This document shows positions 35,239-45,000 of a stretch of DNA of 64,000 nt, piece by piece. The position numbers were made by a program, and so were the translations under genes. The number at the start of each line of letters is the position of its first letter. Position 1 is the stretch's first letter. The notes under the pieces were generated by a model that saw only the letters and a program-made list of their open reading frames with translations, had not been told where the DNA came from and ran no database searches. The DNA is from CAISIP01 sp038326025 (GTDB lineage Bacteria > Pseudomonadota > Gammaproteobacteria > Burkholderiales > Burkholderiaceae_C): positions 1-64,000 of the forward strand of contig JBBQJP010000005.1 in assembly GCA_038326025.1 (NCBI GenBank), written 5' to 3'.

Positions 35239-37287
35239 ATGGCTAACATCGCGCCAGGTACGGTGGACGGGAAGCCCGCCGTACTGCACGCGACCGAGAC
35301 GCACGCGCCGGCTTTTGCCGGCGCTTTGTTCTGGGTCGCGATTGTCTTCTCCACCTTCCAGATCATCACGGCAGCATTCAGTCCGCTGTCGAGTTCAATC
35401 GTGCGTGCCGTGCACGTCGGATTTTTGCTGGTGCTGGTGTTCGTGCTGCATCCGCCGCTGCGCCAGCGTGCGCTGGGCTGGGTGGTGGCTGCTGCGGCAT
35501 TTGCAGCGGGCCTCTACCACTGGGTGTTTGAAGCCGACCTGGTATTGCGCGCCGGTGAGATGACCAACGCCGACATGGTGGTGGGCATTGTCACGATCGT
35601 GCTGGTGTTTGAAGCGGCGCGGCGTGTCATGGGGCTGGCTTTGCCGCTGATCTGCCTGACCTTTCTGCTTTATGGCCTGTTCGGTGAGCATCTGCCCGGG
35701 GCACTGGCGCATCGCGGGTACGGGTTCGACCAGATCGTGTCGCAACTCGGTTTCGGCACCGAAGGCATTTACGGCACGCCGACCTACGTGTCGTCGTCAT
35801 ATATCTTCCTGTTCATCCTGTTCGGGGCTTTTCTTGAGCAGGCCGGCATGATCACGCTGTTCACCGACTTCGCACTCGGCCTGTTTGGTCACACCAAGGG
35901 CGGTCCGGCCAAGGTGGCAGTGGTGTCGTCCGGCCTGATGGGAACGATCAACGGTTCGGGTGTGGCCAACGTGGTGACCACCGGGCAGTTCACGATCCCG
36001 CTGATGAAGCGATTCGGCTACAAGGCATCGTTTGCCGGTGGCGTCGAGGCGACCGCCAGCATGGGCGGGCAGATCATGCCGCCTGTCATGGGGGCAGTGG
36101 CCTTCATCATGGCCGAGACCATCGATGTGCCCTATCTGGAGATTTGCAAGGCGGCGGCGATACCGGCCATTTTGTATTTCATTACCGCGTTCCTGATGGT
36201 GCACCTGGAAGCTGGCCGCGCCGGTCTGCTGGGCATACCCAAAGACGAATGCCCCGATCCGTGGGCCGCCATGCGCTTGCGCTGGTACCTGATCCTGCCG
36301 CTGGCCATCCTGGTCTATCTGCTGTTCGCGGGGTACACACCCCTGTTTTCGGGCATGGTGGGGCTGGCGCTGACGGTGGTGTTGATCTTCGGCGCTTCAT
36401 TGGCAAAAAACTTCGGCAGCCGACCGCTGCAGATCATCTTCTGGATCCTGATCGGCTTGGCCGCGTCCACCTTCTTCCAATACGGCATCCAGGCCATCAT
36501 CGGCCTGGCGCTGCTGATGGCGGCGGTGTTGTGGTTTGCCAAGGGTGGGCGCGAGACGCTCAGGGTGGCGCTCAATGCATTGGCCGACGGCGCGCGCCAT
36601 GCGCTGCCGGTGGGTATTGCCTGTGCGCTGGTGGGCATCATCATCGGCATCCTGACGCTGACCGGAACGGCCACGCTGTTTGCCGGCTACATCATCGCCG
36701 TTGGCGAGAACAGCATTTTCCTCAGCCTGGTGCTGACGATGCTGGTGTGCCTGGTGCTGGGCATGGGCATTCCGACGATTCCGAACTACATCATCACCAG
36801 TTCACTCGCTGCGCCGGCGTTGCTGGAATTGGGTGTGCCACTGATCGTCTCGCACATGTTCGTGTTCTATTTCGGCATCATGGCCGATCTGACACCACCG
36901 GTGGCGTTGGCCGCGTTCGCTGCGGCGCCAATTGCCAAGGAAAGCGGTATGAAGATCGGCTTTCAGGCGATGCGGGTGGCGATCGCGGGCTTCATCATCC
37001 CCTACATGGCGGTGTATTCACCTGCGTTGATGTTGCAGGGTGGGACCTGGTGGGACACCAGTTACATCGTGTTCAAGGCGCTCATCGCGATCGCTTTGTG
37101 GGGTTGCACGGCCATCGGGTTCTGGCTCGCGCCGCTGAACTGGTTCGAGCGCCTGTGGGCGTTTGTCGCGGCTGCGTTCCTGGTCGTGGCCTTGCCTATA
37201 TCCGACGAGATCGGCCTTGGCATGGCGCTGACGCTGGTGGTGTGGCATGTGCTGCGTGCGCGCAGCTACAAGAAGGCAGCGGCTTAA
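35239..37287 (+). CDS. TRAP transporter fused permease (DctQM-type)
   Basis: Inner-membrane permease of 682 residues fusing the small and large TRAP subunits, as usual for TAXI systems. More than fifteen hydrophobic helices can be traced. Conserved stretches include GMGIPTIPNYIITSSLAAPA, SHMFVFYFGIMADLTPPVAL and GVEATASMGGQIMPPVMGAV. It lies between the TAXI receptor and the DUF1850 gene, forming a three-gene transporter unit. Confidence 0.94.
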   Translation: MANIAPGTVDGKPAVLHATETHAPAFAGALFWVAIVFSTFQIITAAFSPLSSSIVRAVHVGFLLVLVFVLHPPLRQRALGWVVAAAAFAAGLYHWVFEADLVLRAGEMTNADMVVGIVTIVLVFEAARRVMGLALPLICLTFLLYGLFGEHLPGALAHRGYGFDQIVSQLGFGTEGIYGTPTYVSSSYIFLFILFGAFLEQAGMITLFTDFALGLFGHTKGGPAKVAVVSSGLMGTINGSGVANVVTTGQFTIPLMKRFGYKASFAGGVEATASMGGQIMPPVMGAVAFIMAETIDVPYLEICKAAAIPAILYFITAFLMVHLEAGRAGLLGIPKDECPDPWAAMRLRWYLILPLAILVYLLFAGYTPLFSGMVGLALTVVLIFGASLAKNFGSRPLQIIFWILIGLAASTFFQYGIQAIIGLALLMAAVLWFAKGGRETLRVALNALADGARHALPVGIACALVGIIIGILTLTGTATLFAGYIIAVGENSIFLSLVLTMLVCLVLGMGIPTIPNYIITSSLAAPALLELGVPLIVSHMFVFYFGIMADLTPPVALAAFAAAPIAKESGMKIGFQAMRVAIAGFIIPYMAVYSPALMLQGGTWWDTSYIVFKALIAIALWGCTAIGFWLAPLNWFERLWAFVAAAFLVVALPISDEIGLGMALTLVVWHVLRARSYKKAAA

Positions 37288-37317
37288 TCCGGTTGCTGTG
37301 CCGAGCTGACCTGAACC

Positions 37318-37701
37318 ATGGCGCTGCTGGCGGCACTCTGCCTGGTCGCCGGCAGTCTGCAGGCGCAGTTGCCGGTGAGCCAGTTCACACTGCGCTGGCA
37401 ACATTCCATCGAGAAGATCGAATGGGCCGAGGACTACGAGGTCGTCGGCCCATGGTTGCATCTGTCGCAGGCGCGCATTCGTGGCTCGGGCGCCGGCATG
37501 GAGCCGCCTGACGGTTCCACGTTGATTGATGGTGTCTGGCACTATCGATTGTCTGACCCGTGGCGGCGCGAGATCGTGTTGGCGCGGTCCGAGTTTGTAC
37601 CGGACTATGAGTTGTGTATCGATGGCAAGTGTCAGCGTTTGACGCACTGGTTGCCGATATCTGCGGGGGCTACGACGCTGCGGGCTTGTGCGTCTGGATG
37701 A
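37318..37701 (+). CDS. DUF1850 protein, TAXI-TRAP associated
   Basis: 127 residues, starting MALLAALCLVAGSLQAQLPV, which looks like a signal peptide cleaved near residue 16. The DUF1850 pattern FTLRWQHSIEKIEWAEDYEV continues with LARSEFVPDYELCIDGKC, which contains a Cys pair that could form a disulfide. Genes of this family are repeatedly found next to TAXI-TRAP permeases. The role is unknown; a periplasmic accessory to transport is the best inference. Confidence 0.8.
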   Translation: MALLAALCLVAGSLQAQLPVSQFTLRWQHSIEKIEWAEDYEVVGPWLHLSQARIRGSGAGMEPPDGSTLIDGVWHYRLSDPWRREIVLARSEFVPDYELCIDGKCQRLTHWLPISAGATTLRACASG

Positions 37702-38108
37702 CGACACGCCTGTAGCTTTGTTTGACACCCATCCCAGGTAGTCGGTCTTAGATGATGAGCGAAGGCTGGTGGGCCTGCAGGGGCGGGCTGCGGTTGTCTT
37801 CGGCCCGTCGCGTGTAGTTGGCGCTACTTGATCATTGGGATGTGGCGCATTGCGCAGCGAAATCAAGGAGGAGGCCGAAGGCCGGGGGACATTCGCGGAG
37901 CAATGTGCCGCAGCCCAATGATCCTGCCACTACATCGCGCACCGTGTCGGCGACAGGAAATCAACCAATCACAGCACGATCCCGTTGCAGTCAGGCTTCC
38001 ACGGCGAAAGCACCGAACGCGCCATCGTGGTGTCACGCTGTACAGGTGGTGCAAATGCTGTCGTGTGGACTGGCAGCGACAGGGTCGTACGGCCGCACCA
38101 GCTTGCTG
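37702..38108. other. 407-base stretch without a recognisable gene
   Basis: No frame here looks coding on either strand: those that are open lack a start with a ribosome site and recognisable domains. Composition stays G+C-rich with local purine runs (AAATCAAGGAGGAGGCCGAA around 37860-37879). Together with the GNAT and ribbon-helix-helix genes to its right it looks like a patch inserted between the TAXI operon and psd. I see no terminal inverted repeats or transposase. Confidence 0.5.
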
Positions 38109-38642
38109 CTACTCAGCCGCAGCACCCTCACCTTCCAACCGCAGCCACATGTGAACCTTCGCCTTGTACCCGCTTGGCGCGAGTATGGCCATGGGCTCCG
38201 TGCCGAACATCACAAAGCCGGCTCCGCGATAAAGCCCGATGGCGGACGTGTTGCCTTCGGTGACGGTCAATGTGATGACCGTTGTTCCCACTCTTGCACG
38301 TGCAAACCCGATGGCCGCCTGAACGAGTTGCTTGCCCGCACCCGTGCCCCTCGCCGTGGGCGCCACGTACATGCCAATGAGATGGGCCTTGTGCTTCGTC
38401 TTGGATTTTGTCGAGAACTCCAATGCCGCTGCGCCGACAAGTCGCTGGTCAACAAAGACGCCGAACACAACGGAAAGGCCAGAGGAATCGGCGATGCGTT
38501 TTATCCACCACGACTCGGGCTCTGCGGCCCGTTCTTCAGGGGTGGACGTGAACGCGTCCGGCGCCTGTGCGTAGGCCTCCAGCATGAGGGCGCGGTACTG
38601 CCGCGCATGGGCGGGATTCAGTACCTCTACAGTTGTTAGCAT
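38109..38642 (-). CDS. GNAT-family N-acetyltransferase
   Basis: 177 residues from ATG 38642. The acetyl-CoA-binding motif A pattern is GMYVAPTARGTGAGKQLVQA near residues 90-109, with the R/Q-x-x-G-x-G/A loop. The last strand-helix part is NTSAIGLYRGAGFVMFGTEP. The N-terminal EAYAQAPDAFTSTPEERAAE resembles GNAT proteins of general small-molecule type. The acceptor is unknown. It lies downstream of the BrnA-like gene on the same strand. Confidence 0.88.
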   Translation of the reverse strand: MLTTVEVLNPAHARQYRALMLEAYAQAPDAFTSTPEERAAEPESWWIKRIADSSGLSVVFGVFVDQRLVGAAALEFSTKSKTKHKAHLIGMYVAPTARGTGAGKQLVQAAIGFARARVGTTVITLTVTEGNTSAIGLYRGAGFVMFGTEPMAILAPSGYKAKVHMWLRLEGEGAAAE

Positions 38643-38661
38643 CTGCGGTCAAACGTTGAAG

Positions 38662-38928
38662 CTACACGGCGGACCGCTTGCGGGACGTCCGCTTTGGGCG
38701 ACCAGTCAAGGCGCTCGCTTGGGTCGCGACGTACGCATCCAGCAAGCGACGAATCATGCGCTGATATTGCGTCTCGCTCTTCGCCGCCTGATCCTTGAAG
38801 AAATCGACACTGCGCTTGCTCAAGGTAATCGTGATCTTGACGTCTTCGTCACGAAACGCCAGTTGATCCGGCGAAATGTCAGAAGCGCGCGACCGCATCC
38901 TTGCCGGCGGCCGCGATGCATAGCCCAT
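38662..38928 (-). CDS. BrnA/CopG-like ribbon-helix-helix protein (orphan antitoxin?)
   Basis: 88 residues from ATG 38928 (MGYASRPPARMRSR). The core DEDVKITITLSKRSVDFFKD then QYQRMIRRLLDAYV is a ribbon-helix-helix DNA-binding domain like the BrnA/CopG antitoxins. It ends in a basic tail RPKRTSRKRSAV. No BrnT-type toxin gene is next to it: the gene before it is the LysR regulator, only 26 bases away. It could be an orphan, a remnant, or a plain repressor. Confidence 0.65.
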   Translation of the reverse strand: MGYASRPPARMRSRASDISPDQLAFRDEDVKITITLSKRSVDFFKDQAAKSETQYQRMIRRLLDAYVATQASALTGRPKRTSRKRSAV

Positions 38929-38954
38929 GCAGCTTGGCGCCAGAACGAAAACCG

Positions 38955-39836
38955 TCACCCCGCCGTCCCGATACTCTTTTTCAGCCACTCCGAAAAAGCC
39001 GAGCATTCCCAGCGCTCCATCGTGCCTGCGCGCCAGCACAGGTAGTGCGCGTGCGGACTGGGCACGTCGTGGCCATACAGGCGTACCAGTGTGCCGTTCT
39101 CCAGCCAGGGTGCTCCGAGTTTGAGGCGGATCAGGCCGACGCCCATGCCGGCGGCGGCCGCATCGCACATCAGGCCAATGTCGTTGAACTGCGAGCCCTC
39201 GGCCGGTTCGGGCCAGTCGAGCTGGTTCGCGCCGAACCAGGTGCGCCAGGGTTCGAGCGGGCTGCGCAGCAGCGGTACACCTTCAAGGTCCTGCGGTGTC
39301 TCGAACGGGCCGTGTTCGCGCACGAAGGCGGGCGAGGCCATCGGCGTGACCACATCCTTGAGCAGGCACAGGTGTTCAACGTCGGCGTAGCGGCCGGTGC
39401 CAAAGCGTACCGTCAGGTCGCCGTCTTCGGCCACTACATCGAGCAGCGGAATCGATACCTGCAGCGTTACGTCGATCTCCGGATAGGCCTCGGTGAACTG
39501 GCGCAGGCGCGGAATCAGGATCGAGCGCGCGAAGGTCGGTGTGACCGCCAGGCGCAACTTGCGCTTGCTGCTGGCGCCGCTGCGGCCCGGAAACTTTTGC
39601 AAGATGGCCAGGCCTTCACGTACATGGGCAAGGTACTCGCTGCCATCGGTTGTGAGCGAAAAGTCGGCGCGTCCGAACAGCTTGGTGCCAATGATCTGCT
39701 CGAGTTGCTTGACCCGGTGGCTGACCGCGCTGGGTGTCACGAACAACTCTTCGGCGGTCTGCGTGACACTGCGCAAACGGGCCAGCGCCTCGAAGGTCAG
39801 CAGGCACTGGATCGGCGGGATGCGTGCGTTGGACAT
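38955..39836 (-). CDS. LysR-family transcriptional regulator (GcvA-like)
   Basis: 293 residues from ATG 39836 (MSNARIPPIQCLLTFEALAR). The N-terminal winged helix has RSVTQTAEELFVTPSAVSHR, then VKQLEQIIGTKLFGR. The effector domain pattern (LRLAVTPTFARSILIPRLRQ, then WRTWFGANQL) resembles the GcvA/AmpR branch. It is divergent from psd with a 106-base intergenic region, but control of psd is not implied. Its target is unknown. Confidence 0.9.
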   Translation of the reverse strand: MSNARIPPIQCLLTFEALARLRSVTQTAEELFVTPSAVSHRVKQLEQIIGTKLFGRADFSLTTDGSEYLAHVREGLAILQKFPGRSGASSKRKLRLAVTPTFARSILIPRLRQFTEAYPEIDVTLQVSIPLLDVVAEDGDLTVRFGTGRYADVEHLCLLKDVVTPMASPAFVREHGPFETPQDLEGVPLLRSPLEPWRTWFGANQLDWPEPAEGSQFNDIGLMCDAAAAGMGVGLIRLKLGAPWLENGTLVRLYGHDVPSPHAHYLCWRAGTMERWECSAFSEWLKKSIGTAG

Positions 39837-39867
39837 GTGGTGATTGTCCTCCCACGGGTGTTGCAAG

Positions 39868-39896
39868 TGCTTACGCAAAGGGCCGCTCGATATAAT
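39868..39896 (+). promoter_or_regulatory. psd: Candidate psd promoter
   Basis: A perfect -10 hexamer TATAAT lies at 39891-39896, 46 bases before the psd GTG start. The matching -35 position (TGCTTA, 39868-39873, 17-base spacer) is weak. The region also holds the divergent LysR promoter. Confidence 0.5.
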
Positions 39897-39942
39897 CCGC
39901 AACCTTTTGCCAACCCGTGGCCCCGCTGCCGCCGTCCACGCC

Positions 39943-40797
39943 GTGTCTGACCGATCCCAAGTCCTGTCCCAGTATCTGATGCCCAAAAGGCTGATGACCC
40001 AATTTGGCGGGCTGATCGCATCCATGCGGGCCGGTGCCGTGACCACCGCGATCATTCGCTGGTTTGTCGGCAAGTACGGGGTCAACATGCAGGAGGCGGC
40101 CGATCCGGACATCCGCAACTACGCCAGTTTCAACGACTTCTTCACGCGTGCGCTCAAGGCTGATGCGCGCCCGCTGGAGCACGCGGAGATGGTCAGCCCG
40201 GTCGACGGCGCGATCAGCCAGTTCGGCCCCATCGCGCACGACCAGATCTTTCAAGCCAAGGGACACCAATACTCGACCACCGCGCTGCTGGCCGGTGACG
40301 CGGCGCTGGCGAAGGCCTTTGATGATGGCCTGTTCGCCACCTTGTACCTGAGCCCGAAGGACTACCACCGCATTCATATGCCGTGCGCCGGCCGTCTGGT
40401 GCGCATGGTGTATGTGCCGGGTGACCTGTTTTCGGTCAACCCGATCACCGCCCGCGGCGTGCCGGGGCTGTTTGCGCGCAATGAGCGCGTCGTGTGCGTA
40501 TTCGAATCGGCCAAGGGCCCGTTCGTGCTGGTGCTGGTGGGCGCGACCATCGTGGGCAGCATGGCCACCACCTGGCACGGCGTCGTCAATCCGCCGCGCA
40601 GCAGCAAGCCCCGCAGTTGGGACTATGCCGGTCAGGCGATCGACTTTCATCGCGGTGACGAAATGGGGCGCTTTCTGCTCGGCTCGACGGTGGTCGCGCT
40701 GTTTCCCAAGGACCGTTTCGTGTTCAACACCGAATGGGCGCCCGGGCGCAGTATTCGCTTGGGCGAGGCCATGGGCGACATCTCCAGACCCGCCTGA
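39943..40797 (+). CDS. psd: Phosphatidylserine decarboxylase proenzyme
   Basis: Makes phosphatidylethanolamine at the inner membrane. GTG at 39943 (MSDRSQVLSQYLMPKRLMTQ) gives 284 residues and the family N-terminus; ATG 39979 is an alternative. Family motifs are FNDFFTRALK, VSPVDGAISQFG and YLSPKDYHRIHMP. The self-cleavage motif LGST, where Ser becomes the pyruvoyl group, is in FLLGSTVVALFPK near residues 245-257. Type I Psd length is normal. Confidence 0.95.
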   Translation: MSDRSQVLSQYLMPKRLMTQFGGLIASMRAGAVTTAIIRWFVGKYGVNMQEAADPDIRNYASFNDFFTRALKADARPLEHAEMVSPVDGAISQFGPIAHDQIFQAKGHQYSTTALLAGDAALAKAFDDGLFATLYLSPKDYHRIHMPCAGRLVRMVYVPGDLFSVNPITARGVPGLFARNERVVCVFESAKGPFVLVLVGATIVGSMATTWHGVVNPPRSSKPRSWDYAGQAIDFHRGDEMGRFLLGSTVVALFPKDRFVFNTEWAPGRSIRLGEAMGDISRPA

Positions 40798-40858
40798 TTC
40801 CGAAAGATCGCGCAGCGCAACCGCCGCGCACTGAGCAGGCCCGCGAGTGGCCCGTGGA

Positions 40859-40896
40859 ATTGTTCTATTGACAGAACAATACAAGCATTGAATACT
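40859..40896 (+). promoter_or_regulatory. Strong sigma70-type promoter with 8-base palindrome before the Bug gene
   Basis: A consensus -35 TTGACA (40868-40873) and a -10-like AATACT (40891-40896) have a 17-base spacer. The -35 is embedded in a perfect inverted repeat, ATTGTTCT at 40859-40866 and AGAACAAT at 40873-40880, with a 6-base centre. A regulator bound there would compete with RNA polymerase. The leader to the Bug start is about 130 bases. Confidence 0.65.
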
Positions 40897-41030
40897 TCAT
40901 CGATTCGGCAAGTTTGCGCAGGTCTCGTGCTTCCGCCATCGGTTGACTGCAGGGGCGTCCGACGGTCACAGGTCGCGGTATGACCGGCTTGCCAGAGTGA
41001 CGACCACATTTGTACGAGGAGACCCCACTG

Positions 41031-41999
41031 ATGCCTGAATCCACCCGCTTCCTGCCCCGACGCGCATGCCTTTTGGCGCTGGCAGCCTTGCCGCTGCTGG
41101 CGTCGGCCCAGGGCCAGCCGCCGATCAAGATCATCGTGGGTGCGGCGCCGGGCGGAAGCACCGACACGTTGGCGCGCGAGATCGCGCCCGAGATGGGGCG
41201 ACTGCTGGGGCGTACCGTGCTGATCGAGAACCGCGCCGGTGCCGGTGGCAATCTGGCGGCCGAGGCCGTCGCGAAAGCTGCGCCCGATGGCAACACCTTG
41301 CTGCTCTCTTTCACCAGCCACACCATCAACGCCACGTTGTTCCCGAAACTGCCGTTCGACCCGGTGGCCGATTTCACGCCGCTGACCATGGTGGCCACGA
41401 CGCCTTCGGTTCTGGTGGCCCATCCTTCGGTGCCAGTGTCCAACGTCAAGGAGTTGATTGCCTACGCCAAGAAGAGGCCGGGTCAGCTCAATTTCGCGAT
41501 TGGCGGCATTGGTTCGTCGCTGCACCTGGCCGGCGAGGCGTTCAAGATGCAGGCGGGCGTTTTCATCGTCAACATTCCCTACCGCAGCACTGCGCCGGCG
41601 ATCACCGACGTGGTGGGCGGCAATGTGCCGCTGATGTTCGCAGCAGTGGGCAACGCGCGCCAGCTTATCGCCACCGGCAAGCTCAAGGCGCTGGGCGTGA
41701 CCAGCCCGAAACGGTTGCCGCAGCTTCCCGACGTGCCGGCGATGGCCGAGACCCTGCCCGGCTTCGAGTCATCGGCCTGGTTCGGTTTGTTCGGCCCTGC
41801 CGGCCTGGCACCCGACGTCGTCAAGCGGCTCAGTGATGCGGCGCGTGCCAGTGTGCGCAGCGACGCGATGCGCCAACGGGTCGAAGCCGACGGTGGCACT
41901 GTGGTGGGCAACGATCCGAAAGAATTTGCGGCTTTCGTCAAAGCCGACGTTCCGCGCTGGGCCAGGCTGGTCAAGTATTCGGGCGCAACCGTCGATTGA
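41031..41999 (+). CDS. Bug/TctC-family solute-binding receptor
   Basis: Periplasmic receptor of tripartite tricarboxylate-type transporters, 322 residues from ATG 41031 with AGGAG 6 bases upstream. Signal peptide RRACLLALAALPLLASAQG. Bug hallmarks are IKIIVGAAPGGSTDTLAREI, VLIENRAGAGGNLAAEAVAK and VNIPYRSTAPAITDVVGGNV. No TctA/TctB membrane genes are nearby, as is frequent in Burkholderiales. It converges with the diguanylate cyclase gene, 15 bases away. Ligand unknown. Confidence 0.93.
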   Translation: MPESTRFLPRRACLLALAALPLLASAQGQPPIKIIVGAAPGGSTDTLAREIAPEMGRLLGRTVLIENRAGAGGNLAAEAVAKAAPDGNTLLLSFTSHTINATLFPKLPFDPVADFTPLTMVATTPSVLVAHPSVPVSNVKELIAYAKKRPGQLNFAIGGIGSSLHLAGEAFKMQAGVFIVNIPYRSTAPAITDVVGGNVPLMFAAVGNARQLIATGKLKALGVTSPKRLPQLPDVPAMAETLPGFESSAWFGLFGPAGLAPDVVKRLSDAARASVRSDAMRQRVEADGGTVVGNDPKEFAAFVKADVPRWARLVKYSGATVD

Positions 42000-42014
42000 A
42001 CTGGCGCGCAGCGT

Positions 42015-45000
42015 TCAGGTTGTCCCGTCGCGCGCCGGATCAGGCGCCTGACCGTCTTTCGCGGCGGGCAGACGGTCAGCCAGTCCGGGTGAGCACACGA
42101 CAACGGGCTCGATCGCAGGGCCCCACTTGCCGATCGGGCGATCGGCCGCCTCCAGCACGGCCTGCAGGGACGCGCTTCGCACCTCCAGCGTGCCGATCCA
42201 GCCGTCACGACCCGCATGCTTTACCGCGAACAGATTGGCATCGGCCACATTGAGTACGGTGGCCCAGCCCAACGCCGTCGGGTGTTGCAGACACAACGGA
42301 AAGCTTGCGAATCCGATCGAGCATGTCTTGGCGAGGCGTAATCCGCCATCGATGTCGAAGGGTTCGCCCGCCACGGCAGCGCGTGCACGCTCGGCGAGTT
42401 CGGCGGCGAATTCCCGCGAGGTTCCGCGGGCGACGACCAGAAACTCCTCGCCGCCCCAACGCACCAGATAGTCGGTGTCCCGAAAAACACTCTGCAGGCG
42501 GCCACACATCTGGGTCAGCACCGCGTCACCGGCGGCATGGCCGTAGCGGTCGTTCACGTCCTTGAAGTGATCGATGTCGAACATGAAAAAGGTCAGATCG
42601 GCATCGACAGCCAGCGTGGCGCCATGCTTCAGGTGGTTGTCATGTGCGCGTACGGTCAGTGCCACATCCGATGCGATATGTTGCGTCAGGAAACGCCGGT
42701 TGCGCAGTCCGGTCAATGGGTCGGTCAGGCTCGACTCCTGGAGCGCCGTGGTCAATCTTTGCAATTCGGCCGTGCGCTGCTGGACTTTTTCTTCGAGTGC
42801 CAGCTTGCTCAGGCGCAGACGCCGAGTGCGCCAACGGACAAGTATGTGGATCGTGGCCATTGCGAGCAGCAGCGCAAGCATGCGAAACCACCACTGCTGC
42901 CACCAGCGTGGCAAAACGGTCACGCGGATGGCCAACTCATGGGGACTCCAGACGCCATTGCGGTTCGTGGCCCGGGCGTGCAAGGTATAGGTTCCGGGAT
43001 CGAGGTTGCCGTAACTGGCCAGCCGGTGGTTCGAGCCGCCGCTGATCCAGTCCTGGTCGAAGCCATCCAGACGGTAGGCGTAGCGGATGCGTACGGGATC
43101 GCTATAGTCCAGGGCGGCAAACTCCAGACTGAAACTGCGTTGATGTGATTCGATCCGCAGATCCTGCGGAATTGGGCTGATAGGGTACATCTGTCCGTCG
43201 ACGCGCATCTCTGATACCACCAGCGGCGGTGCGTAGCCGGATGTATCGAACGACTCCGGCTGCACCACCAGCACGCCCTTGCTGCCGCCAAACAGCATGC
43301 GCCCATCGGCCAACAGGGCATAGGAGCCGAACCAGCCGGTGCCCAGATCGGCGCCGTCCACGGCGGTCAGGTCCGTCAGCCGATCCGTGGCCGGGTCGTA
43401 GACGTGGATCTGCGTCCAGATGCGGCCGCGCTGGTCTTGCATCAGATTCGCGCCAAATGGGCGATTGACGATGCCATGGCGTTCGCTGATGCGGTCAAAG
43501 CGGGCCAACTGCCCGTCCCAATGGGACATGCGATGCAGGCCGGCGACACCCGTGTCGACCCACAAGGTGTGATGGCTATCGAACAACAGGCCGGCGATAC
43601 TGGCGTTGCCGAGTTCGGCGCCGGGTGGAGAGAGGACAGGAACCAGTTCTGTCTGCCCGTGTGGCAGACGGTAAAGACCTTTGACCGTACCCACCCAGAT
43701 ATCCCCGTCCGGCCCCGACGCCAATACGTGGACCGCGCCTTGCAACGGCAACCTGTCGCTTTTCACGACAACGCGTTCCAGCGCAAAGGCCGATGGTCGC
43801 CATCGATACAGTCCATCGCCGGTGGCTGCCCAAAGAGAACCCTCATTGCCGGCCAGCAGGAAATGGGTCGCACCACCCTGGGTGGGTAGCGACCGGATCG
43901 GCTGGCGGTTGCGCCCGACCTGGAACAGGGCATTGTCCATTCCCAGCCAGACCGATCCGTCGCGCGTCTGCGCCATGGCCGTCACCCTTGGAGACACCGG
44001 CACAGCCGGGGACTTGCGGCCATCGCGCGCGAGGGCACGCGCATTCACCTCACCGATTACCTGCAGGTTGTGATCCAGAACCGCTACGCCGCCGCGACTC
44101 GTTGCTGCCCAGACCTCGCCGTTGTCGAGTTGGAGCAGGCTTCGCACACTGGGGTCAGCCAACCGGCTGCCAGGCTCCAGGTCGGCGCCACGCAGCCAGA
44201 TGCTGTGGTTGTTCGGGTTGTGGCGTTGCAGGCCGATGCCGAATCCGCCCACCCACATCCAGCCGGCCCGGTCCAGCATCATGGACGACACCTCGTGGCC
44301 GGCCAGGCCGGCCGGTTTGCGGATGTCATAACGCAATTGCCGCAGCGCACGGCCTTTGCGATCGTGGATATCGACTCCAGAGACGGAGCCGACCCAGATT
44401 TCGCCGTCAGGCGTCTCGGCAATCGCCGAAACTGACGGGCCGTTGGGTCCGGTGCTGTCAGGGCCACGCGTGACCGACCGGCCCTGTGCCGTCGCCGGAT
44501 CAATCACCACCAGGTCACCGCGGTGGGTGCCGACCCAGATGCCGCCGTTCGACGCCTGGTGTAGCGCCTGAACCTGGGCACCGACCAGCTGCGACGCTAC
44601 GGGCTCGAACCGGGTCCCGCCGCGCACCAGGCGGGTCAGGCCGTTCCAACCGCCGACCCACAAGCTGCCATCGCGGTCCACGAGCAAGGCTTGTACCCGG
44701 TCGTCCGGCAAACTGCCGACCTCGCTGCTGTGGCGGTAGTGGGTGAACTGGCGGCTCGCAGCGTCCCATCGCGCCACACCGCCGCCGACGCTGCCCACCC
44801 AGATGCTGCCGTCAAGGTCTTCGGCCAAAGCACGTATCGTTGGAAAGCTGCTTCGCTGACCATTGATGGGTTCCTTGTTGTCCAGGCCGAGATCAAGCAC
44901 ACGTTGTGTCCTTGGGTCGTACATGCTCAGCCCGTCAGATTCCGTGCCGATCCAAAGGCAACCGTCACGGGTGGGCAGCAGCGCGCGGATCCATCCCAGG

